This document shows positions 12,699 to 23,235 of a stretch of 64,000 nt of DNA, one piece after another (the stretch's first letter is position 1; the number at the start of each line of letters is the position of its first letter). Both the position numbers and the translations under genes were made by a program. Source of the stretch: Pseudisothecium myosuroides (lineage: Eukaryota > Streptophyta > Bryopsida > Hypnales > Lembophyllaceae). Location of the stretch: NCBI GenBank assembly GCA_951799445.1, contig OX637287.1, forward strand, positions 34,552,224-34,616,223, written 5' to 3'. The notes below the pieces were generated by a model. That model was not told the DNA's origin and did no database searches. It saw only the letters and a list, made by a program, of their open reading frames with translations.

Positions 12699-15600
12699 TC
12701 ATGTTCTGTGAAGGATATATTTGACAACCTCATAGAATGAAACCACAATTCCTGTAGAAGGCGCAGCGCGACCAATGCGAGGCCCAACTCCTGTAAATAA
12801 CCCACGCATTCCTCCTCTTCTGCAACAAAAACCACATTAGGGCGACCTCTATTACACGCTTAACTATTTTACGTTCACGCAACAAAAATAGAAAAACTCG
12901 GTGATTCAAATTAAACTACATCTATGCAGAACAATGAGGCTTTTACAACACAAAAGTCATCCTTTTCCATTCATGAAAACGAGCTACTCACTGCAAGATT
13001 TCGGTAAAGGTCTGTCGAAGAGACATTGACATAGCCTTAGCAGGATCTCTCTGTGCAATTAAACCACAAACCCATTAATTAACTTCAGAGAGTTGTGACG
13101 AAGATACATACGAAAACTATGAATTGTCACCATGTCCTAATCTTAGCACCAACAATTGAATGATCTTCTATATCGCAAATCTGCCACGAAACAGAACTTT
13201 CTTGAAATACAAGCTAGAACAGGCACCGAATCGAAACACACCTCAATTTGGCGCCATGTTTTGACTACATCAAGAGGACAAGTAGCAGCTGCAGCAATAC
13301 CGCCTGCAAGCATACCTGCTGCAAAATTGGCTCCTAACACCCTTCCGATGTGTGGTTCAGAGCCTGAGGCTTCAAGGAGTGCACCTCGGGTCTGCACGCG
13401 ACTAATAATTAGCCCAAAGAATAGAGAACACACATTCCGCAGTAGCAGCAAGGCCGGGAGCTGCATGTATTCTTAGCAATAAACGTTCTGCTTGAATTAG
13501 CAATGTGACGTACCTCGCTAACTGCTGTTATAAGATCCAATGTAACTTTCAAAGGGGATATTGTCCTAAAGCAAAGACTACATTGACAATGTTGAAAATG
13601 AAGACTACGTTGGAAATGTTACTTAAACTACGTTACTTAGCATTAGACTATGTTAGCAAAAAATTAACTTTCGTACAACTTCCTGGCAGCCGCCTCAGAT
13701 TACGTAGTTTGAACAAAAATGAAGCCAGTAGTCTAAATTCATCTACAAAGCTGGCTGCTCTAAAAAAGATTGAATAATAATAATTATTATTAAGAATCAT
13801 AGAACATACACCCATTCAGCATTTTCTAGGTATCCCTAGTGAAAATCCACAGATAAACCGCAAGAAATAAACATAATGCAACCACAGGACTGCCTTGCAC
13901 CTAGAGAACAAGGATAGCCTGAATGTGAACATGAACTTACAGGCTCTAGCACACTCCAGCAGATAGCAGAGAAGGGAACATCCCGGGCAAGCTGGGCTCC
14001 CACGCCTGTCCACATTACCCTGATTCCTTGCACTACCACCAGCAACTTGTCTCATTCAAGGAAATGATCTCTTTAACGGGAGACTTTGAAAACGTAACAT
14101 AAAGATTCCCATTCAAATTATGATGAATTAATCTGGTGAACGGATTCCTACAGAGGACAAAAAATCTTACATCGGCCTCCATGAGTATTATTTACGCTAC
14201 GTAAGACTGCGACTATTCCAGGCAGTTTTCCGGTCCTTGGATCAATTTGAGCCTGCAATGATCCAAAACTTGAACTGAATATTGGATTCAAAGAATGCAT
14301 CAAAAAATGCCCGTCATTCACAAACCACTTCTTAAAGAAGCAACGTAGGCATGAATGTGCATACAATCAATGTCTGCCATATCCATGTCTGGGCGCATGC
14401 TATTAAGACACAAACCAGATTCGCTGAAGGCTTGACTGATGTATTCACAGAGCGTGCTAGAATTTGTTACCTGCATACGAGTTTTGGCAAGCTCAAGTGG
14501 TGAACACACAATAACTGCTAGAGATCGCGCTAGAGAACCAGCTAATAGAGGTGAGTATGGCTTCAAATCCAAAGAATTCTCATCAGAGTATCGATACAGG
14601 GCTTCCCGGAGTAGATCGTAACATGGCAGGTAGATTCCAACCTGATTCAATCATTTCCACGTGTCATCAACCTGCTTAGGCTCACTATCTGAAGACAAGA
14701 ATTGTCGTATGCATTCTTGGTTCCAAAAATGGCATTTATTGAACAAGAAGGCCTTGTGCAAAGATAGCTGAAGCTTTCACTAATGAGACAACTGCGAACA
14801 TGATTTATTATTCCAATTTCAAGACCCCAGTGCTACACAACCGTGAAACGAACTACACAGGACCATTGCACAAAACGAAACAAATTCAATATAACAGTCA
14901 CAGAACTTACTGTTGGAACGGCAATGGCAAGGGAAGCATTGAGTCCTCTCCACAATCGAAGAAAGCCCTCCTGCATACAATTACCAATTCAAATTTTTAA
15001 CATCAAATGTTATAAATGTAGCAGGAACATAGCAAACCAAAGCCTTGGGAACTGAATCTCAGAAAGAGTAATGTCTGATAACATGAGAGATTCTATGCAG
15101 GCCTAAAAATGTATGAGCTCGGGCCTATTATGACATTCATTAAATACTAATTCACAGAAATTGAGAACAAGGATAATGATCGCCACCTCATGCGCAACTC
15201 TTCGCATAACATCCAAAGTGTTCTTATACTGTTGGCGAGGAGGGGGACAATCCAGAGATACTCCGGCAACAGAAGTTCGAGGACAGGCTGGTGGACACCT
15301 TCCATCAACAGTCACCTGTCAAATTCCCAAAGCAGATTATCTCATTGCGGGATCCAAAACACTATTTTTCTAAAGCCATAATCCAAAATATTGAAAAACT
15401 AGCATCCGATCAAAAGAGGTTTTCAAAAGTCTGCAACCGGTGTAAGCCTTGCTGTACTGAAGTCTTCGATGAACTAAGAAAGCGTGTAGACTGCAGGGTA
15501 TATGGCTACCAGATGAATACCCAAAAGAAAACAACAAACGTGCTATTACCAATCTACCATTTCTACTATACCTTGAATGATTTTGAACCTTCCATTTCGC

Positions 15601-16817
15601 ATGCCTGCTGATACGATACTCCAGCTCCTTGCGCCTGGAGCCTAGTCTGCAAAGATAGCAGACTTTCAAGATTTAACAGACAAACACCGAGGACCACCGA
15701 TACCTGCACTCTACTGCCGCGAACAACACCTTCAAATCTTTGTCAAATACACTACAATGGAAAAGGGTAGCCGTAGTTGGGGGGCAACCAAACCAAAATT
15801 TCAAATATCTACCACGACAACCCCTGAGAATCGAACAGTGTAGGTGAGTCAAACGTTCCTTGGACAAGCTTCCAAACAGAAGCACTTTGGAACGTGAACA
15901 CGAAAAAAGAGGCTCTATTTTGGATTAGGGTTTAGGTGAAACAATTTGCATATGTTTTCCACTCCCATGAGATTTCACAGCTGGTTCTGAACCCACCTTG
16001 GCAACGTCAAGAGGGTTGACAATAAAAGCAGAAATGACTGCAGCTCCTGCAGCCGAAATGGCCTTTTCTTTCACATCCACTTTTCGTAGAGGGGCATCGG
16101 CCATTGCACTGCGTCCCTCCTCCGACCCAAGCACCGATCTCAACCCGGCAAACAAGCCCGCTGGATAAAATCCATCTTGAGTTTCGGACACATGAGAAGA
16201 ATCTATTGCAATTGCAAGCCCTCGAAGTCGGAATGGATCACACGGTGGCACCATTGCCTCATTCACGAGCTTCTCAAGGACACCAGCTATTGCCGATCTT
16301 TCTGGTCTGGTCCTTGTCTAGTAAACCTGCATGACATGAGATTGAGAAAAATGATTCAATAACAGCACCGAATCAAAACCTTTCGATAATAGGTGATATC
16401 ACAAAACCTTCGAGCTCAATTTCACTGAAGACATCACCAAACTCACGTATTTCTTTAATATCTTGCGCCTCCCCTCCGTCTCCCCGCGGCCGTAACCCCT
16501 CCCTCAGCCCCTCGCTGCCACATTCCAAACACATGCACTCTCCGCCATCACAACCACCACACCGACAATATACTGTTCCGGAACTCTATCCGCATCCCCA
16601 AACCAAACAAGAAGTACTCCCCTACATCAAAGCACGCAACCCTAATTTCCCCTGCGCCTCAACCACTACAGCAACGAACAACCCGACGAATTAAGTACTC
16701 TCGCAACTGCTCCGATCCTCACGAAACCGCAAAGCCATCATAATCGAAGGAAAATTGCACAGAGAACCTACATACCTTGCAGATGGGGCGCGACTGAACA
16801 ACAACGGAGAGAGCCAT
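12699..16817 (-). CDS. Mitochondrial carrier, MTM1/SLC25A39-40-like (11 exons)
   Basis: This is an inner-membrane carrier of the MTM1/SLC25A39-40 branch. Relatives are tied to mitochondrial manganese/iron handling and, in animals, glutathione import. Exons, in transcript order: 16776-16817, 15997-16317, 15572-15646, 15187-15315, 14911-14970, 14471-14641, 14171-14252, 13941-14032, 13242-13391, 12992-13050, 12699-12819. All junctions are GT-AG and in phase, giving 433 codons plus TGA. The three carrier signatures are present: NPLDVAKTRLQ (about 115-125), SPLELAKTRMQ (256-266) and CPLDVVKTWRQ (362-372). A Cys-containing loop between repeats one and two (CPPACPRTSVAGVSLDCPPP) is typical of this branch. 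QLARDVPFSAICW and APSTGIVVSFYEVVKY are also diagnostic. The start ATG at 16817 gives a short exon whose frame joins exon 2; an overlapping ATG at 16821 is out of phase. No defects are seen. Confidence 0.9.
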
Positions 16818-17072
16818 GCATGGGGATTGGAACACTAACTTACAACTGACCGCAGAGAACAATGCAGGGGACTGAGCGACAGAAGAAACGACGACGTCGG
16901 TCCCTTCCAGCCGCGCCCAGCGGGGGACAATGAGGGCGGTTCATCCCTACCTTGGCCACGAAGTCACATGGGGACAAGGCAACTGCAACGGAAGCCACGT
17001 CGAGGGCAGTTGGTACGGATGGAAAAAGAGGAGGAGGATCTCATCCATTAGGGTTTAGGGTTTCTGAGTACA
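16818..17072 (-). promoter_or_regulatory. Upstream region of the carrier gene
   Basis: GC content rises just upstream of the start codon (16818-17030), as expected for a plant 5' untranslated region and promoter. No clear TATA box was picked out. The MITE at 17073 marks the far edge. Confidence 0.35.
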
Positions 17073-17620
17073 TTAAATAGTGAAATTGGGTTTCCTCAAC
17101 AATTAGGTTGCCTTACCCCAGAGAAGTTACCTCGTGACTACAGTAATGCTTGTCCAGATGGAGGCACATGCCAACCTCTAATCCCGAGCCATGAACCACT
17201 GAGCCAACCCATGCCATACACATAGTTAAGACTTTACTGCATCCTTCTAAAGTAACTGTGCATATTGATATATTGTAGTGTGCTCTTAAAGCGACCTTTT
17301 AAGAGTTGATTGCATTTGGGAGGAAGCTAAACTCCTTGAAACAATTTGGTAGGAAGAAAAATGGAATTGGCATCTCATCCAATTCGTTTCATATTTTTTG
17401 AACCTTCATGGAATTAGTTATGAATTTTTGAAGTTGAAACCCAGTGGTCACTAAAAGCAACCCCCTCCTGGAATGTACACTGTGGGTACATTGAAGAAAG
17501 CAAAATGTACCTCTGTGTTAGAGGTCGCTTTTAGAGCCGGGTCGCTTTTACAGCACCCTACCTTAGTGTAGAATGTCGAGAAATTAGTGTGGGGCAACCT
17601 AATTTCACTATTCAGTGTAG
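17073..17620. mobile_element. ~0.55-kb MITE related to the element at 63257
   Basis: The left end contains AAATAGTGAAATT and, after a 17-base insertion-like segment, AATTAGGTTGCCTTAC. The right end (17566-17614) carries AGAATGTCGAGAAATTAGTG then GGCAACCTAATTTCACTATT, nearly identical to the right end of the 63257-63488 element. Subterminal copies of a GTCGCTTTTA/TAAAAGCGAC motif lie at about 17281-17310 and 17525-17555. A tRNA A-box-like TGGCTCAGTGG occurs on the minus strand near 17200, without a good B box. Confidence 0.6.
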
Positions 17621-17692
17621 TAGAAAACACCCCTAGAGGACATGTGTGAGGACATCTATATTGGTTCACCTTTTCAAAAGACAAATATATAA

Positions 17693-18194
17693 ACAATCCA
17701 TATCTTATGTTTGTTTTGTTTGTTATGTTGAGATCTCCTGGACCGTGCATCCCAAGGTGGCATGTTTAGTATTGTCAGAGAAGCCCTCGGCGAGGAGGGG
17801 TGCATGGACTTTGGTTAGTGACGTTTGGACCTACAATATGAAAGTTATAGATTTTCAAAGTTTTTATGAATCAAAAAATTAAAAAAATACTTTTACTTTT
17901 ATTTTGACTGTGGCAACAACACAAGGCACACTAGTCCATATCTTAAGTTAGGTTGTTTGTTTTGTTTTATTTTATTTTGTTTGTTTTGTTTGTTACGTTG
18001 AGATCTCTTGGACCATGCGTCTCCCGGTCACATTCTTGGTACGCTCAAAAAGCCCTCGGCAAGAAGGGGTGCATGGACTTAATTTCGTGGCATTTGGACC
18101 TACGATGAAAAAGTTATTGAATTTCAAAGTTTTATGAATTAAAAATTAGAAAAAATTACTTTTACTAAATTTTGTTTTGGTTGTCAAAGCACAC
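17693..18194 (+). repeat. ~245-bp satellite-like repeat, units 1 and 2
   Basis: Two adjacent units each run from a TTTGTTTGTTATGTTGAGAT-like start through AAGCCCTCGGCRAGRAGGGG and GCATTTGGACCTAC-like text to a GCACACTAG end (about 17938 and 18194). Units 3 and 4 of the same repeat resume at 19669. Confidence 0.75.
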
Positions 18195-18356
18195 TAGAGT
18201 AAACCGGCCATTTACCACACACATCCAAACACCGCACAACAACACCTCCCAATGACCAACCACTAACCATACAACCACCTCTCCAATGACCAAACACTAA
18301 GCGCACAATTCAACTACCAATTCAATTGTGATGGGAACAAAGTTTTGTATCACCGT

Positions 18357-18385
18357 CCAATGACCGCACATTGTGCGGTCATTGG
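18357..18385. repeat. 29-bp palindrome
   Basis: CCAATGACCGCACA and TGTGCGGTCATTGG form a 14-bp perfect inverted repeat around one base. It lies just outside the large fold-back element. Confidence 0.9.
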
Positions 18386-18436
18386 TTGCAAGGAATTCTT
18401 AACTAGATTTGGGCTTCATCACCTTCAAGTTGCAAG

Positions 18437-19511
18437 TGGTTGATTGCACGAAACACCTGTACTATTTGTTGCATTTTGTCACGCCTTAATTTTTGATTTT
18501 TTTTTGGCCATAACTTTTGTATTTTAGCTCCAAATGACTCAAAATTTATAGGGATGCAACTCATAACCATTATACACCTTGCCTAATTTTTTTGTAATTT
18601 TCAAAAATAGTTTACTATTTTTAAACAGCCTCGATAATTTCTCACAATGGGTGATTTAGGGGGGGTTTGCACTTTTTAAACCCAAAAAACAAATTTTGAG
18701 CTGAAATTTGGAGAAAATGGTCTTCTAGTAGACTTATAGCTATTGTCCAAAGGATTTTTAAAAATACTTATTTTTATGTGGTGTACAAGCCCACAAAGAG
18801 AGCTCCTTTCTGCATTTTTTTTCCAAAGGTATGAAACATTATTTTGGTGCATTTTTTGCTCAAAACCAATCACCAAAAAGTTTTCTCAAATGTATATTTT
18901 TTAGATTTTTTTTTAAAAGAAAATCCTATTTTTTACAATTTAAAATGTCAAAAGTGATATTTTCTTCACTAGAATTTTGGACATAGAATTCATCCTAAAA
19001 CCGGCCATTTTTGACATTTTAATTTGTAAAAAATAGGATTTTTTCTTAAAAAAAATCTAAAAATTGTACATTTGAAAAAACTTTTTGGTGATGCGTTTTG
19101 AGCCAAAAACGCAACAAAATAATGTTTCATACCTTTGGAAAAAAATGCAGAAAGGAGCTCTATTTGTGGGCTTGTACACCACATAAAAATAAGTATTTTT
19201 TAAAATCCTTTGGACGGTAGCTACTAGAAGACCATTCTCTCAAAATTTCAGTTCAAAATTTGTTTTTTTGTGTTAAAAAAAGTGCAAAAAATCCTAAATC
19301 ACCCATTGTGAGAAATTATCGGGGCTGTTTAAAAATAGTAAATTATTTTTGAAAATTACAAAAAAATTAGGAAAGGTGTATAATGTTTATGAGTAGCTTC
19401 CGTATAAATTTTGAGTCATTTGGAGCTAAAACACAGAAGTTATGGCCAAAACAAAAATCAAAAACTAGGGTGTGACAAAACACTTAAGTGTTTTGTGCAT
19501 TCACCCAATAA
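18437..19511. mobile_element. Fold-back element with ~510-bp arms
   Basis: The left arm (18437-18953) and right arm (19008-19511) are long, closely matching inverted repeats separated by only about 54 bases. Matching blocks in order include GCCATAACTT, CCAAATGACTCAAAATTTAT, CTCACAATGGGTGATTTAGG, ATGTGGTGTACAAGCCCACA and CCTATTTTTTACAA. The right outer end holds the palindrome AAAACACTTAAGTGTTTT. There is no coding sequence. RNA from either strand would form a near-perfect hairpin of about 500 bp. The element separates units 2 and 3 of the satellite-like array. Confidence 0.85.
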
Positions 19512-19668
19512 AATTTGTAGGAAGAAATCTTTTTACATTTTGTTTTTTGAAGGTGAATCTTAACATGACATTTATTAATCATGCCAAATTTCAAAACATG
19601 CAAGTCTCTATATTTATGTGGAGAAGGGTTTGAATTTTGCATGTGCATTGATTAGCAAGTTTACTATA

Positions 19669-20097
19669 ATCCGTATCTCGAGTGACATTGTTTGTTTGTT
19701 TTGTTTTATTTGTTATGTTGAAATCTCCCAGATTGTGCGTCCCCTAGTCGCGTGCTTGGTATTGTCAAAAAGCCCTTGGCAAGGAGGGATGTATGGGCTT
19801 TGTTTAATGGCGTTTGGACCTACAATGTGAAAGTTATTGATTTTTGGGTTATTTTTGGATCTTAAAAATTACTAAATTATGCTAAGTTATGTATCTTTTG
19901 AACCGTGTGTCAATTGGTCATGTTTTTTGGTATCGTTGGAAAGCTCTTTCCGAGATCGGGTGCACAAGCTTTGTTTCGTTGCATTTGGATCTATTGTGGG
20001 AAAGTTATTGAATTTCAAAGTTTTTATGAATGAAAAAAATTTAGAAATTTACTTTTACTTTGATTTTGGTTGAGGCAACAACACATGTCACACTAGT
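19669..20097 (+). repeat. ~245-bp satellite-like repeat, units 3 and 4
   Basis: Unit 3 (about 19669-19862) and unit 4 (about 19877-20097) share the TTATGTTGAAATCTCC, AAGCCCTTGGCAAGGAGGG, GTTTGGACCTACAATGTGAA and AAAGTTATTGAATTTCAAAG blocks with units 1 and 2. Unit 4 ends CACACTAGTA, like unit 1. Confidence 0.7.
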
Positions 20098-20399
20098 ATA
20101 ATTGAATTTGCAAGTCTAGAAGTCTTAATATTCCAAATTAACCTTTTAACCCTTAAGCACGTCGTCTCCCTGCCGAAAGAATGGCTCTTGCCCTCCCTTG
20201 GTGCTTGAGCTGTCAACTTGCCTATGGAAAATGACCATGAACATGGACAACCTTCCCAGTGATTGATTTTTTCCTTCATCGCTGGACCCAAGCAAATGCA
20301 ACAAAATAGATGATGTCCACTTACTTGTAGTCCACGTCTAAGGTGGCCAGCAACAAGTAATATAATACTAGCATTGAGTATGTCACCGTCCGAAGAATG

Positions 20400-21260
20400 T
20401 GATCGTTAGAATGTAGTTCAATTTTTGAAAGTTTTTTTTTTCACATTTAATGACTGTAGGATTGATTTTACACCTAAATAGTATAAAAAATTGTGGAAAA
20501 AATTTGAAATTTTTTTATTGCACAAATTGCAAGATATTTGCGTTAAAAATGAAGAAAACAAGTTTTTCAGCAATTTGCATGACTAGATTTTTTCACTTTG
20601 AACCTTCTTGATTTCAATTTTTTCCACTACAGAGTTTGGAGCTTTAAATCTTTATGGTGGAGAATGAGTTGAGAGTCTGGGGAAAAAAAAAAAATTTAAT
20701 TAATTTTCATTCTAAAAAAATTGTTAAGTAGAAGTAGGTACAAGAAAGAAGAAAAATCTACATTATTAATATCTCCAAGATGGAATTAAAACGCACTAAT
20801 TTTAATGGTGAGATTGTTCTAGCAAGAAAACTAAGCCATAGAGAACTTTTTTTTAAATTGTAAAAATTCCATTCAGGAATGAATCCTACAAATTATTTTT
20901 TCAAGGAGATGCTCTAAATCCCCCCAAAACAAGAGTGTCCATAACTTTCACATGAAAAATCCAAATGAAAAGACTCAAAGTATTCCATGTATACAAAAAT
21001 ATAATCTATGAGAAAAAAAATTGAAATAAAAAAATTAAAATTTTTGAATTTTTTGTTGTTGTCCTGTCTTCCTTGTTCTAAACTTATTTAGGTATAAGTT
21101 TTGTTCCCAAACACCAATTGAAAAAAAATTATATTCTTTATGAAGCTAATCAGTTTTCTATCTTCAAAAAAAATTTCAATAAATCATAACAAAAATTCAA
21201 CCTATAGGTACCTACCCAAAATCCAATTTGTCCCCCGAAGGGACAATGGTCCTTTAGGGG
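20400..21260 (+). mobile_element. TTAA piggyBac-like element, copy B, 5' end replaced
   Basis: Similarity to copies A and C begins near 20410 and runs to a perfect right terminus GGTCCTTTAGGGG (21248-21260) followed by TTAA (21261-21264). The left portion differs: a TTAACCCTTAAG stretch at 20146 may be a decayed terminus, but the 250 bases after it do not match the other copies. Confidence 0.7.
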
Positions 21261-21264
21261 TTAA

Positions 21265-22295
21265 ACCACAACCATCAATTAGCTCTATAAGAAAATGAGT
21301 GTATAAATAACTACAAAGAATGACTTCACAATAGTCATTCCGGACAAATGTGATTGCAAAATGACTTGGGGCCTTGAAGTCATTGTAGACAAATCATTCT
21401 TTAAATGACTACAATTGCATTATCACCATGAATTTCTACTTTGGATGTATAAAGGATGAAAAAATCTATGTGTCATGTGAGGTGGAAAAGGCTAGAGCCT
21501 CTCATAGTAGAGCTATTTATAACTTGAAATTAGTTAAAGCATTTACATTTTGTTGCAATACCACCCGAGAATACCACATATAACATCACTTAGCAAGACA
21601 AATGGTTCCCTTCATATAAAGGCTAGGAACTTGCATTGTTTTTTTAATGTTGTATATTGTTGCATGGAGCATTAAGTTATTTATATTTAACTTCTAGCAG
21701 AATTGCTAATAAATCCCTAAAAGACCAAGGGCACATTCTACATTATTGTCAAAAATTGACACATTTTAGGGCAGTGAGAAAAAAATGGAAGAAAAACCTT
21801 CTTCAAAAATTCAACAGTACAAACTTTGTAGTAAACTACTGTCGGAATGAGTGGAAATAAAATTTAGGAAAACTTTGACTATATGGATTCAAAGACTCTA
21901 GAATTTGAAGTTAAAAGAATTTTTATTTTTTTACCGTGTTTGATAGAGCTAGCAAACTTTAACACCTCCTAAAATAAGATTTGTGCACTTTCCATGAATT
22001 TTTGGTTGAAGTTTCATCCTAAATGATGTTACTTAGTTATATACCTACCAAATTTCAAAGGTAGGAGAAGAGTTTTTCACATACTACCTACATTAAAAAA
22101 AAAATTAGGCCTCTAGGGGGCCGCTTCAAAGCCCTCAAAGGACCCTGAAGATTTCATTTTATTTTGCATTAATAAAAATTTTCCCTATTGCTGCTCATTT
22201 TATATTGGGATGTTGGATGATTGTCAATGTATGGGGTGGTTCCAAATTGGAGTACCAAAACTATAGAACTAGGATGTCATATTGGTGCCGAATAA
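21265..22295. other. AT-rich intergenic DNA
   Basis: I see no gene or clear repeat structure here apart from homopolymer runs. It separates copies B and C of the TTAA element. Confidence 0.6.
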
Positions 22296-22299
22296 TTAA

Positions 22300-23231
22300 C
22301 CCCTAAAGGTCCAAGGTCTTTTTTTTGCCAAAAAACACTGAAAACTGCCATTTCTATAGCAAAAAGTAAAAAGAAATTTTAATTGTTTTTTTTTTACATC
22401 TAACCGTAGGATCTTACACCTATTGGTATGAGAATGTGTGGAAAAAATTTCAGAATTTTTGACCGCATAGATTGCAAGATATCTGCGTTTAAAGTGGAAA
22501 AAACAAGTTTTTCAGCACATTGCGGGACCAGATTTTTTGACTTTAAACATTTTTAACTTAAAATTTTTGCACTACAGAGTTTTGAGCTTTAAATCTTTAT
22601 AGTGGAGAATTGAGTTGAGAGTCTAGGAAAAAAAAATAAACTCAAAAAAAGTTAATTTTCATCCTTAAAAAAATTGTTAAGTAGAAGTAGGTATGAGATA
22701 GAAGGAAAATCTAAAATATTAATATCTCTTAGATGGAATTAAAATGCACTAATCCCAATGGTGAGATTGTTCTAGAAAGTAAACTAAACCATGCCAAAAA
22801 AAAATTTGAAAAATTTGAAAAATTGCATTCAGAAATGAGTCCTACAAGTTATTTTTTTCAAGAAGATGCTCAAACTGCCCGAAAAACAAGAATGTCCATA
22901 ACTTTCTCATAACATATCCAAATGAAATGAATCAAAGCTTTCTAGATAGACAAAAATATAATCTATGAGAAAAAAAATATTAAAAAAAAAAATTCAAATT
23001 TTTGTCCATTTTTTTTTGGCTGCCTGGGCTGCCCCCCGTCCCCTGTTTTGAGCTTATTTGGTCATAACTTTTTTTCCCAGGCACCGATTGAGAAAAAAAT
23101 TATATTCCCACAAAGATTATCAGTTTTTCTATCTCCAAAAAAAATTTCAAAAAATCAAAACACAATTTCAGCCCGTAGGTACCTGCCCAAAAACGCATTT
23201 GTCCTCCGAAGGGACAACGGGCTTTTAGGGG
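22300..23231 (+). mobile_element. TTAA piggyBac-like non-autonomous element, copy C
   Basis: A 932-bp element starting CCCCTAAAGGTCC at 22300 and ending in CTTTTAGGGG at 23231, flanked by TTAA at 22296-22299 and 23232-23235. Internal text is colinear with copy A throughout, including GCCAAAAAACACTGAAAACT, ATTGCAAGATAT and TGCCCGAAAAACAAGAATGT. No open frame of note. Confidence 0.8.
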
Positions 23232-23235
23232 TTAA

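Noticed and set aside
13143..13476. Separate plus- and minus-strand frames around carrier exon 9
   Set aside because: The minus frame is exon 9 extended into introns; the plus frame is its shadow.
17160..17215. Possible tRNA/SINE head (A-box-like TGGCTCAGTGG on the minus strand)
   Set aside because: No proper B box or cloverleaf could be drawn, and it lies inside a MITE.
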